Below, piece by piece: positions 18,656 through 26,153 of a stretch of 64,000 nt of DNA. The first letter of the stretch is position 1; each line of letters opens with the position of its first letter. A model generated the notes under the pieces. That model saw only the letters and a program-made list of their open reading frames with translations. It ran no database searches and was not told where the DNA came from. Origin of the DNA: JAJEFO01 sp965209045 (GTDB lineage: Bacteria > Pseudomonadota > Alphaproteobacteria > Rhodobacterales > Rhodobacteraceae). The stretch lies in the NCBI GenBank assembly GCA_965209045.1, contig CBDBPW010000002.1, positions 1,240,001-1,304,000 on the forward strand. The letters run 5' to 3'. A program made the position numbers and the translations under genes.

Positions 18656-18715
18656 CTATTGGTTAGCGAGTGCTAGTATTACTAGGCTGACAATAATTAG
18701 TGTTAGCAGTAGCAT
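18656..18715 (-). CDS. 19-residue hydrophobic peptide (Ibs-like)
   Basis: ATG 18715 encodes MLLLTLIIVSLVILALANQ and then a stop. AAGGAG lies seven bases upstream, a strong ribosome-binding site in an otherwise AT-rich segment. The composition (one short hydrophobic helix with polar C-terminus) and the length match type I toxin peptides such as Ibs, which insert into the inner membrane. The peptide sits between a strong palindrome upstream (18749-18780) and a hairpin downstream (18613-18638), so it looks like its own small transcript. Whether an antisense RNA exists cannot be read from sequence; toxin function is inference. Confidence 0.5.
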   Translation of the reverse strand: MLLLTLIIVSLVILALANQ

Positions 18716-18748
18716 AATTTTGCTCCTTAAAGTTATGTTCACGAAGAT

Positions 18749-18780
18749 GCAACGCGCTGAGTCGTGACTCAGCGCGTTGC
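18749..18780. other. Perfect 15-bp palindrome in the 5' region of the peptide gene
   Basis: GCAACGCGCTGAGTC and GACTCAGCGCGTTGC flank a 2-base centre. The GC-rich stem is conspicuous in AT-rich surroundings. It could be a 5' mRNA stem, a terminator core or a protein-binding site. It lies 34 bp upstream of the peptide ATG. Confidence 0.6.
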
Positions 18781-19008
18781 GGCTAATGCTGCTGATTTTA
18801 AGCAGGCGGCAATTATATCATGTGAGATTGGAAATGTCGAGCTTGATATAAATATTCATGCGCAGGCGCCTAGGGATTTGTATCAGTCTAGCATGGGTAG
18901 CTCAGGTTCTAACGTCTACCTCATGCATCATTAGTTTCGTATTCCACCCGCGATCATTAACCCATTGGGGACCTGCGCGCCTTCTATAACAGGTCATGAG
19001 TCGTTTGA

Positions 19009-19081
19009 CTAGATCTTGTGTTGTGGACTTGGGTGGTGGTTGGCGCTATATTGTGTTGGTACTACGGGATTGCAATAAAGC
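19009..19081 (-). repeat. Right terminal inverted repeat of the IS1595-type element
   Basis: This is the reverse complement of the left repeat with a single mismatch; it ends GCAATAAAGC at the junction with the host repeat. Confidence 0.85.
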
Positions 19082-19407
19082 GAAAGACTTCAGTGACCGT
19101 CGGCACGGGAATGTCAGCTCTGCACCGGGAGCGCTGCCGACCTCCAAGCGGGTGGAGTCGGCCCGGTTCTGAGGGAGTTGTGGAACGTTCCTCATGTCCA
19201 TGACCGGCGCCGCCGTTGCAACACGCTGAAGCCGTATCTGACAGAAGCTGCAACTCACTGAACCCCTTCATGACCGGAATGCAACGCACTGCACCCGATT
19301 GTGACAATCCACTGAAGTCTTTTGGGACAGGGCGCGAGGAAAAAGTGAAGAAAATCAATGGGCGCCGCTGAACTCAATTGTGAAAGACGACAGGGCGGGC
19401 GTTTCAG

Positions 19408-19807
19408 CCTGAAGCCGTCCGCTGGACGAACGGCTATCGGACACGTCGCAATACAAGGAGACACCCAAGCTCCCAAGACGCAGCATTCTGGCCGAGCGCC
19501 AGCGCACCCGTCCTTTCGACTTGCCTGCGGACGAGGCCTCCCTGCTGAAGCACTGCACTCTGGCGGAGAATGACATCGAGCGCGTCCACGGGCGAGGATG
19601 GTCGGAGAGCCAGCTGTGCTTCGCGCTGCAACTCTGCGCGTCTCGTTTTCCGGGCCGGTTGCCGCAATCACCGCGCGTCTTCCCGACGACCCGGATGGCA
19701 GAACCGAGTTCCAGATCAAGCCTTAGTTCCTCTCAATCTTCGATGGACAGGTGTCTCCTCGTTTCGTGACCCGCCCAACAGACGATCGGTCAGCGGACGG
19801 CTTCAGG
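19408..19807. repeat. 17-bp inverted repeats flanking a Tn3 remnant
   Basis: CCTGAAGCCGTCCGCTG at 19408-19424 is exactly inverted at 19791-19807 (CAGCGGACGGCTTCAGG). The 400-bp interval holds the Tn3 transposase fragment. Possibly internal sites or ends left by a deletion derivative. Confidence 0.5.
19470..19769 (+). pseudogene. N-terminal fragment of a Tn3-family transposase
   Basis: The frame reads PRRSILAERQRTRPFDLPAD, then EASLLKHCTLAENDIERVHG and FALQLCASRFPGRL, which is the N-terminal domain (DUF4158 type) of Tn3-family TnpA. An AAGGAG lies upstream, but the expected start codon is now CTC. After about 75 residues the sequence leaves the family and stops; full TnpA is about 1,000 residues. 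The rest of the transposon is not in the window. Confidence 0.65.
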
Positions 19808-19879
19808 CCGGTTTCCTGGTCCCGCGAAACAAGGCCGAGAGTCGTCTCAATTGCTCAGCTTGCGACTGTTCCGTGCTTT

Positions 19880-19980
19880 CGATATATAAAAACATATCGC
19901 GCGCCCGAGATGATATAGATTTCTGCTTCAATACTTGAAGTGAGCTTGAAATTTTGATCTGCCTATATATATCAAAGTGA
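19880..19980 (+). promoter_or_regulatory. Promoter/operator region of hipBA
   Basis: An AT-rich patch before hipB contains CGATAT and ATATCG as an inverted pair (19880-19899) and a TATATATATC run near 19968. TTGAAG and TTGAAA hexamers lie upstream of the TATA run. HipB-type repressors bind palindromes over their own promoters, so autoregulation is likely. Confidence 0.45.
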
Positions 19981-20004
19981 CTTGGTGATGCGGAAAGATA
20001 GATC

Positions 20005-20604
20005 ATGAGCTATGCAACGGAACACATCGCAGAATCGCTGAAAGCCGCGCGGGAACGCAAGGGGCTCTCTCAGCGTGCGCTCAGTGCGAAGGCGGGAGTT
20101 CCACAGAGCCACTTCTCCAAGATCGAGAACGGAGCGGTCGACCTGAGGCTTTCCAGCCTGGTCGAGCTTGCCCGTGTCCTTGATCTTGAGCTGACGCTGG
20201 TTCCGCGCAGGAAGCTGCCTGCCGTTCGGGCGATCATCCGCAGTGATGATGGTGGTCAGCGTGACGCTCAGAGCGCGCGCAAGGCGGCGAACATGTTGCA
20301 GCGCCTTGGAGACCAGATAGCGGAGCTTCCCAGTGAAACGCTCTCCGAGATTGCCGTTCAGGAGTTGCAGCGCTGGGTACGCGAACTGATGCATTTCAAG
20401 CTGTCAGCTGATGATCTCGTTCACTTGCAGGAAGCGTCGGCGACGATGCAGGAGGCCCTGAGCGATTCGCGCAATCTGGAAGCGGTCGACCAGGCGCAGA
20501 GTCGGTTGCGCTTGCTGCGCAACGCATTGGCGCATCGGGCGGGAGCATCTGCGCCGCCCTTGCCACGTCCCGCCTACCGCCTGGATGGTGACGATCATGG
20601 CTGA
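20005..20604 (+). CDS. hipB: HipB-like antitoxin, XRE-family regulator
   Basis: A Cro/C1-type helix-turn-helix occupies residues 8-62 (LKAARERKGLSQRALSAKAG and SHFSKIENG). GGAAAG lies upstream of ATG 20005. The protein is 199 residues, twice the size of classic HipB, with a helical C-terminal half (about 85-175) of unknown role. It overlaps hipA by 8 bp. HipB neutralises HipA and represses the operon; both roles here are inferred from family and arrangement. Confidence 0.85.
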   Translation: MSYATEHIAESLKAARERKGLSQRALSAKAGVPQSHFSKIENGAVDLRLSSLVELARVLDLELTLVPRRKLPAVRAIIRSDDGGQRDAQSARKAANMLQRLGDQIAELPSETLSEIAVQELQRWVRELMHFKLSADDLVHLQEASATMQEALSDSRNLEAVDQAQSRLRLLRNALAHRAGASAPPLPRPAYRLDGDDHG

Positions 20605-21814
20605 TGTCAGCGTCTTGGAAGTCCTGCTCCATGGAGAGCCCATAGGAACGCTGACGCGGGTCAGTGGTGATGTCACTCTCTTTGCCTTTTCCGAGGCGCA
20701 TGTTGCGGATGCGGGCAGGCCGGTTTTGAGCCTCGGCTTCAAAAGCGAGCTTGGTGAACTGACGACCGACTTTGGTACGCAGAACATGCACCTGCTGCCG
20801 TTCTTCTCCAATCTCCTGCCCGAAGGGCATATGCGGGACTATCTGGCTGAGCGCGCGGGCGTGAAGCCCGTCCGCGAATTCTTCCTCCTCCGGGCTCTCG
20901 GGGAGGACCTTCCCGGTGCGGTCACCATTCGGCCTGCCGACGGTGAGGCATGGCCTCCTGACGCTGATGATGGCGACGATCATCATGACGAGCGTCGCGA
21001 GCACGCGCTGCGGTTCTCGCTGGCAGGTGTTCAGTTGAAGTTCTCGGCCTCGGGGGACAGGCAAGGCGGCCTCGCAATACCGGCCAAAGGTGTTGGTGGC
21101 TCCTGGATCGTCAAGCTGCCGGCGCAACGGTTCGATGCCGTCCCCGAGAACGAGTTCTCGATGATGACGCTCGCCCGTCTGTGCGGCATGGATGTCCCGC
21201 CAATCAGGCTCATCGATGTTTCCGACATCAGCAACCTGCCCGAGGACATGAACAAGGTTGGAGGTCAGGCGCTGGCCGTCTCACGCTTTGATCGGCTCGG
21301 GGACGGCACCACTGTCCACATCGAGGATTTTGCACAGGTCTTTCGTGTCCATCCAGATGACAAGTACAAGAAGGCAAGCCAGCGCAACATCGCGCAGGTC
21401 CTGGCCGCGGAGTGCGGCGAGGACGACATCGCGGAGTATGTCCGGCGCCTGACCTTCAATGCGCTTATCGGCAATGCCGACATGCACCTCAAGAACTGGT
21501 CGCTGATCTATCCTGATCGCAGTCAGGCGGCGCTCGCGCCTTGCTATGATTTCGTATCGACGATTGCCTATATCGAGGACGACAAGGCGGCACTCACTTT
21601 GAGCCGCACCAAGAAGTTTTCCGAGTTCTCGAAGGACGAGCTGTCGCACCTGGCCGCGAAAGCCGGCCTTTCCGAGAGGCTGGTTCTGGGAACCGCGCGC
21701 GACACCGTCGCGCGCTTCCACGAGCACTGGCAGGCAGAGAGGGGGAACCTGCCGCTGACCGCGGATGCGGCCAAGGCGATAGAAGCGCATTTTCGGACTG
21801 TGCCGATAGCGTAG
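20597..21814 (+). CDS. hipA: HipA-like Ser/Thr kinase toxin
   Basis: The 405-residue protein carries the HipA kinase fold. FSLAGVQLKFS matches the Gly-rich N-lobe segment, GSWIVKLP supplies the ATP-binding Lys, and NEFSMM the partner Glu. GNADMHLKNWS is the catalytic loop, and APCYDFVST carries the metal-binding Asp. E. coli HipA phosphorylates glutamyl-tRNA synthetase and causes dormancy; the target here is not known. The start at 20597 is preferred over ATG 20585 because GGTGA lies five bases before it. All catalytic motifs are present, so the toxin should be active. Confidence 0.9.
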   Translation: MADVSVLEVLLHGEPIGTLTRVSGDVTLFAFSEAHVADAGRPVLSLGFKSELGELTTDFGTQNMHLLPFFSNLLPEGHMRDYLAERAGVKPVREFFLLRALGEDLPGAVTIRPADGEAWPPDADDGDDHHDERREHALRFSLAGVQLKFSASGDRQGGLAIPAKGVGGSWIVKLPAQRFDAVPENEFSMMTLARLCGMDVPPIRLIDVSDISNLPEDMNKVGGQALAVSRFDRLGDGTTVHIEDFAQVFRVHPDDKYKKASQRNIAQVLAAECGEDDIAEYVRRLTFNALIGNADMHLKNWSLIYPDRSQAALAPCYDFVSTIAYIEDDKAALTLSRTKKFSEFSKDELSHLAAKAGLSERLVLGTARDTVARFHEHWQAERGNLPLTADAAKAIEAHFRTVPIA

Positions 21815-21867
21815 GAAACAGGCGGAATTGCAAATCGACTTTCGGACCGGCATCGCTGCCGCGGAGC

Positions 21868-22140
21868 GGGTGCGGAGATCACCGTTCATGAGGACCAGCC
21901 GGAAAACCTGCGCCATGCGATCCCGTTGATTGGGCAGGAGATCGGCATGAGCCCGTCCGCCATGCGCCGGATCATCTGTCAGATGTTGCTCGTTCCGCCT
22001 GACCCGAACAACCGGTCCGAGCACCCCAACATCTGGGACGAAGTTGTCGGGCTTGTTGTCGACTGTTCCTGATTCAAGGTCTACGACCTTGCCGAAGCGT
22101 TGCATGAGGCGCTCGCACAAGGGTTCAACAACAATGCTGA
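21868..22140 (+). pseudogene. Remnant of an AbiJ-N-terminal-like protein with in-frame TGA
   Basis: The plus-strand frame reads EITVHEDQPENLRHAIPLIG, SAMRRIICQMLLVPPDPNNR, SEHPNIWDEVVGLVVDCS, a TGA, then FKVYDLAEALHEAL. This resembles proteins with an AbiJ-type N-terminal domain found in abortive-infection-like genes, where the position of the TGA is normally Trp. Both ends are lost: the 5' end next to hipA and the 3' end at the IS fragment. The family name is my best match, not certain. Confidence 0.45.
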
Positions 22141-22291
22141 AATCCGGCGTGCAAATCACGCGAAACGGGACCGGCGGGACGCTGCGATTGAGGGCGGAAG
22201 GCGCAAGGCCCTTCCCCTGTCCGAGGAGTTCGGAGGCGCGGTCGCCAACTGCTTGCGCCATGGACGGTCGCCGTGTCCAAGCCGTCGAGTT

Positions 22292-22660
22292 TCAGATCAC
22301 GATCTCCGCGCGAATCCGGTTGGGGAACGCAAGATGCCCGTGCCGCTCCATCGCCTCCACGAGCGACGGCAGCAGGACATGCAGGCGCTTGCCGCGCATC
22401 CGGTCCGAAGCCTCCCAAAGGACGATCAGGGCATCCTGGACCTCGTCGCCGTACCTGACATTGCCCGGCCTCCCGCCAGACGCCGCCGGCGATCCCGAAC
22501 CCCGAAGCAAACGCACGGCATGCTTGCGGTGATACCCCGTCACCGAAACGAATTCGTCCAGGATCCGCGACTTCTCCGAACGCGCCGCCCCACGGTAGCG
22601 CTGGCGCAAGGCCTCAAGCAGTTCCCTTCGTGCTGAATTGCTCAGTTTCCTCATTCTCAC
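22292..22660 (-). pseudogene. N-terminal part of an IS transposase (DDE integrase type)
   Basis: 122 residues start MRKLSNSARRELLEALRQRY and continue RILDEFVSVTGYHRKHAVRL and LIVLWEASDRMRGKRLHVLL, the N-terminal DNA-binding region of a common proteobacterial DDE transposase. The frame ends after RIRAEIVI; the catalytic part is missing. The upstream 40 bases carry the IS end (TGTTACCCAATCCGATTGTC), also seen at 14.2 kb. A C-terminal fragment of the same family lies at 56.2-57.0 kb. Confidence 0.7.
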
Positions 22661-22679
22661 GCCCCCAAGACAATCGGAT

Positions 22680-23274
22680 TGGGTAACATTCGTGCTGAGG
22701 CAACGGATCCATCGAAAGTGCAGACGTCCTTACCTCGAGGGTTCACGCTGGCAACTCTCGTGAACCACATTTCCTGGAATTCGCCGGCGGCTTGGATGCC
22801 CGCCCCCTTGTTTTCATACCTCCTGGAACATGTTCAGCGCCTTCAACGCTTGCATCGTGGTTCATGGAATCTTAACAGCTCGCCGACGCACCAGGAATGT
22901 CAGCAAAGTCCCCGAAGGGGCTCTTTTGTTTGGCAAATGCGGTCTATTCGGAGCCTATGGTCGCCTCCCGAGGTCAGGACGTATGAAGTGACGTTTTTAG
23001 TGAGGCAACGCGAGCAACTAAACTTGTAGACGCGACTCTCGCGGCGACGAATGCCAGAGCCGACAAAACGGAAGAAACAAAAGGCCGACCCTTGGCAGAG
23101 ACCCGGCATAGGCACCGAATCCGCCACTGGGAATGCCATTTCGCCGGGCATGTGCCGCCGCTTCAGGTCGCGCCATCCACCGTCGGTCTGCGCCCCGCTC
23201 CCTTGCCGCTTCCTCCGCGCCCCGGACGGCCTCCGCGATCCCGCGCGCCGAGCGGCCCGCCGCGAGCCCGGCCG
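22680..23274. other. Stretch without a confident gene
   Basis: This follows the IS end. A CCCC-GAA-GGGG stem followed by TTTTGTTT at 22912-22932 could be a short terminator, but no gene is seen to use it. Shadows of the neighbouring regulator-like gene fill the rest. Confidence 0.35.
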
Positions 23275-23835
23275 TCACTTCCAGAACCCGCCCCGTGCCG
23301 ATCTCCTGTCCCTCCGGCCCCGACGCTCCGGAGTGCCGGCACGTCCGGCGACGCTCCAGAACTCGATCAGGTGCCCGACCGAACGCGGCATCCGCAGCCC
23401 GAAGTCGTGCATCACGCGGAGGCCCGCGCGGTGGGGAAACGGCCCGCCGTCCCCGACCAGGACCTGCACCGCCGCGCCGCGGCACTCCAGCTTGACCACG
23501 AGTTCACCCGAAAGCAGGCGGAGCCCCGCCACGAAGCCGCCCTCGGCGGCCAGCCCCGCCAACGGCTCCGCGTCAGGTTCGGTGACGCCCTCGGGCATCC
23601 GGTCCTCCAGCCAGAACGGCGAGGCAGGCCCCCACTCACGGCGCGGATCCTCCCAGGCCAACAGCCCGAACCGCGCGGCCTTGCGGTCGACCTTCGACTG
23701 GACGCGGATCCTGAACGGCCCCCGCTCGTCCGGCACGGGCTCGTGGCCCGCGGCATGCGTGTCCCAGGCGTCGCGGTACTCGGCGCTCCGCCTCAGGATC
23801 TTCCAGGCCAGGACGTGATCCGCTTGCCTGTCCAT
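23275..23835 (-). CDS. DUF2285/DUF6499-like regulator, probably damaged
   Basis: The frame starts MDRQADHVLAWKILRRSAEY, like the N-terminus of the small regulators (DUF6499 plus DUF2285) found next to replication or conjugation genes in alphaproteobacteria. The middle (LLSGELVVKLECRGAAVQVL) fits the β-rich centre. The usual C-terminal helix pair (REIAxALFG, then WR and LRxRVRRL) is not in this frame; parts resembling it (ARGIAEAVRG; GWRDLKRRH) occur in the two other frames just downstream. This suggests one or more frameshifts. No partner gene is present. Confidence 0.4.
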   Translation of the reverse strand: MDRQADHVLAWKILRRSAEYRDAWDTHAAGHEPVPDERGPFRIRVQSKVDRKAARFGLLAWEDPRREWGPASPFWLEDRMPEGVTEPDAEPLAGLAAEGGFVAGLRLLSGELVVKLECRGAAVQVLVGDGGPFPHRAGLRVMHDFGLRMPRSVGHLIEFWSVAGRAGTPERRGRRDRRSARGGFWK

Positions 23836-24085
23836 CGCCAGGTCAGCCCCCGCCCGCGGCGCCACCGGGCGGCCTCGCCGGCGCCGGGGCGGGGGGACCG
23901 GCCGCGATCCGGCGCAACGGCGCCCCGGCGCGCATGACGCGGGTATCCTTCCCTGCCGTTCCCGCGCAAGCCGGAATCCGCCCACGGTCCCGCCACGGGC
24001 CCGGCCGCCGCCGCCGCTCCGTCGGGCGCGCCAGATCCTGCATGGGCCCGCCGGGGACTTGATGCATGTCCGTCATGTCCGGCCG

Positions 24086-26089
24086 CTACTGCTGCCTGGT
24101 CGCGCCGAACCCGCCGACCATCCGGCCTTCGTGGCCGAACTCTGTGTAGAACGTGCCGGTCACGACCTTCGGGACGCCGTCGTCGCCGTTGTCCCGGAAG
24201 GTGCCGGTCCACTCGCCCGAGTCCGAGACGGACTTCCCGCCGATCGTCCACCGCGTCAACTGCCGGGCCGTGCTGCCCGCGCCGGCGATCACGCCGCCGG
24301 CGCTCACGGCCTGGTCCGTCAGCTCGACCGACCAGTCCCGCGCCATGCCGTCGGCGCCCGCGAAGCCGTCGATGGTTCCCGAGACCGTGTTGCCGGTGAA
24401 GTCGGCCTCGAGCGTCGCCCTCGCGGTGAAGCTGCCGACGTCGTTCGTGCCTCCCGTGAGGCTGGAGAGGGCGTACTGGCCGGCGGCGCCGCCCGTGTAG
24501 GCCGCCTTTCCGTACAGGGCGTCGATGCCGCTGGCGGCAGGAACGCCACCCTTCTCGTCCTCGAACGCGCTCGCGTTCAACGCGCCGAACCGCTGCCCGT
24601 TGCGCCCCGCCGTGTGGAGCCACCAGCCGTAGGAGGCATAGGCGGAATCCACCGCGTGGACGACCCGCGCGTTCGGGTCGTCCGGCCTGAACGTCCACGT
24701 CCCGCCGTTGTTGGTGAACGCGTCGGCCGCCACCGTGCCGAGATCGAACCCTGCGGCGGCCACGCGGACCCCGCAGGCGCCTCCGGCGCCGGGCGTGCAG
24801 TCGTAGGTGCCGGACACCCCGTAATAGCTGCCGGCGATGAGGACGTTCGTCTCGTCGCCCCGCAACCTGAACCGCTTCACGTCGGCAATGTTCACGAAGC
24901 GCTGGCTCCTGACCCTTGACGCGCTGAACGCGGGCTCGGCGCTGCCGCCCGTGACGAGCGCCAGCGTCCCGTCCGCCAGCATGTACTCGAACTCGCGGCT
25001 TGCGCCGGTTCCCGGCATGGCGCTGCCGAACTTCCTGCCAAGGCCCTCGACGTTCGAGTATACGACCGCCTCGAAACCGTCGCCGGGCGGGGCGCCGGCC
25101 GCGTCCAACGACGCGTATCTCCTGCCTTGCCAGCCATGGTTCTCGAGGACCGGCGTCTCCTCGCCAGGATCGAGGCTGGCGCGCATCCCTTCAGGGCCCC
25201 CGAACACGACAAGGATTCCGTCACCGGCTTCATGAGAGGCCTGTCGCCGCGACGGCCCTGCATCGTCGTTCTGCGGGGCGATGCCGGGGTAGAGCTTCGC
25301 GGCCCTGGCGGCGATGGCCGCGATCTCTGCCTTCCTGGCCTTCTCCAGCGCGGCCGTGCGGCGTTCCTTGGCTGCAGCCAGCCATGCCACGAGCACGCCG
25401 TGCGATCCCCGGGCGCGGGCGACCGTGAGGTCGCCTTCGGGAAGGTCGGCTGCGTCGTCGATCGCCATCCCGAGAGCGGCAACCGCGGCGTCGGCCGCCA
25501 TCACCTCGGCCTCCGTCGAGCCGTCGTTCACGGCCCGGAGCGCCTCGCGGGCCTCCGTGAGGGCGTCCGTGATCGCCGTGCGCTGCGCCGTCATCCGGTT
25601 CCGGGTGTCAAGACCGGTCTCCGCCATGCGCACGGCGGCGTCGGCGTCGTCGAGCATCGAGCGGTACATCGCCTTGTCGGCATCGCTCACGTCGTCCGCC
25701 GCGTCCAGTGCCGCCTTGAGCCCGTTGACGGCATTCCTGGCGGCGGCGACGGCATCCGCGTCCGACAGGCCGGACGTGTCGATGGCGTCGGCAGCCGCCT
25801 TCAGCGCAGCCTTCTGCGCCTCGATCCGCGCCATTTCCTCCAATGCCGCCTTGCGGTTGCCGAGCGCCGTCATCAGCTGCGCAGCCTGGGCGCCGGTGAT
25901 CGCCTTCCCGTCGACGTCGTCGTAGGCCGCTTGGGCGGCCGCTTCCGTCTCGGCCGCATTGATCGCGGCGAGCGCCCTCTCGTACGCCTTCGGTTCCGGC
26001 GGCGGCGGCGGTGCATCGCCGCCGCACGCGACAAGGCCGAGCGCCGTGACCGCCGCGACCGCAAGGGACTTCAGCTTCCGTGATTGCAA
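24086..26089 (-). CDS. Surface lipoprotein with TbpB-like C-terminal barrel
   Basis: TTG 26089 is chosen because AGAGGAG lies nine bases upstream and it places the lipobox LVAC at residues 19-22 of a normal lipoprotein signal. Cys22 would be lipidated. Residues 30-240 are Ala-rich helix with many heptads (ALNAA/EAEAAAQAAYDD types), possibly coiled coil. The C-terminal 180 residues are a β-barrel of the transferrin-binding-protein-B type: GSFTARATLEADFTGNTVSG, ARDWSVEL, GEWTGTFRDN, GTFYTEFGHEGRMVGGFGA. TbpB-like lipoproteins are exported to the cell surface, often by Slam proteins, and bind host or environmental ligands. The ligand here is unknown. It lies 64 bp downstream of the chimeric gene and may share its transcript. 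Confidence 0.75.
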   Translation of the reverse strand: MQSRKLKSLAVAAVTALGLVACGGDAPPPPPEPKAYERALAAINAAETEAAAQAAYDDVDGKAITGAQAAQLMTALGNRKAALEEMARIEAQKAALKAAADAIDTSGLSDADAVAAARNAVNGLKAALDAADDVSDADKAMYRSMLDDADAAVRMAETGLDTRNRMTAQRTAITDALTEAREALRAVNDGSTEAEVMAADAAVAALGMAIDDAADLPEGDLTVARARGSHGVLVAWLAAAKERRTAALEKARKAEIAAIAARAAKLYPGIAPQNDDAGPSRRQASHEAGDGILVVFGGPEGMRASLDPGEETPVLENHGWQGRRYASLDAAGAPPGDGFEAVVYSNVEGLGRKFGSAMPGTGASREFEYMLADGTLALVTGGSAEPAFSASRVRSQRFVNIADVKRFRLRGDETNVLIAGSYYGVSGTYDCTPGAGGACGVRVAAAGFDLGTVAADAFTNNGGTWTFRPDDPNARVVHAVDSAYASYGWWLHTAGRNGQRFGALNASAFEDEKGGVPAASGIDALYGKAAYTGGAAGQYALSSLTGGTNDVGSFTARATLEADFTGNTVSGTIDGFAGADGMARDWSVELTDQAVSAGGVIAGAGSTARQLTRWTIGGKSVSDSGEWTGTFRDNGDDGVPKVVTGTFYTEFGHEGRMVGGFGATRQQ

Positions 26090-26153
26090 TTCGACAGTCT
26101 CCTCTTGAATCGGGAAGGCAATGCCCCTCCCCTCGTTCACGTTCCGTCCGCCC

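Larger units (their letters stand above)
16269..19082. mobile_element. IS1595-type element with passenger genes
   Basis: The element is 2.8 kb and AT-richer than its surroundings. It has 73-bp terminal inverted repeats (16269-16341 and 19009-19081) that differ at one position. It is flanked by direct copies of AAAGACTTC (16260-16268, 19083-19091), and the pre-insertion sequence is visible in the intact repeat at 8.9 kb. It carries an ISXO2-like transposase (17648-18421, minus) plus small passenger genes, which is a known habit of IS1595-family elements. IS1595 elements usually duplicate 8 bp; here 8 or 9 bp fit, because one base at the right end is ambiguous. Confidence 0.85.
16246..19392. 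repeat. 324-bp MITE-like repeat, second copy, interrupted by IS1595-type element
   Basis: The left 23 bp (16246-16268) and the right 310 bp (19083-19392) match the intact copy at 8905-9228. Adding them and subtracting the 9-bp duplicated AAAGACTTC gives exactly 324 bp, the length of the intact copy. The terminal repeat here is better preserved (TGTCGTCTTTCACAA inward on the right). Confidence 0.8.

Noticed and set aside
21281..22261. A 326-codon minus-strand frame opposite hipA
   Set aside because: It overlaps hipA and the AbiJ-like remnant on the opposite strand; the plus-strand readings carry recognisable motifs and this one does not.
22912..22932. Short CCCC-GAA-GGGG stem with T-run as a terminator
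   Set aside because: The stem is only four base pairs and no gene ends just upstream on the plus strand.
23018..23485. A 155-codon minus-strand frame
   Set aside because: Low-complexity Arg/Ala sequence overlapping the DUF2285-like gene in another frame; only a short piece may belong to the frameshifted end of that gene.
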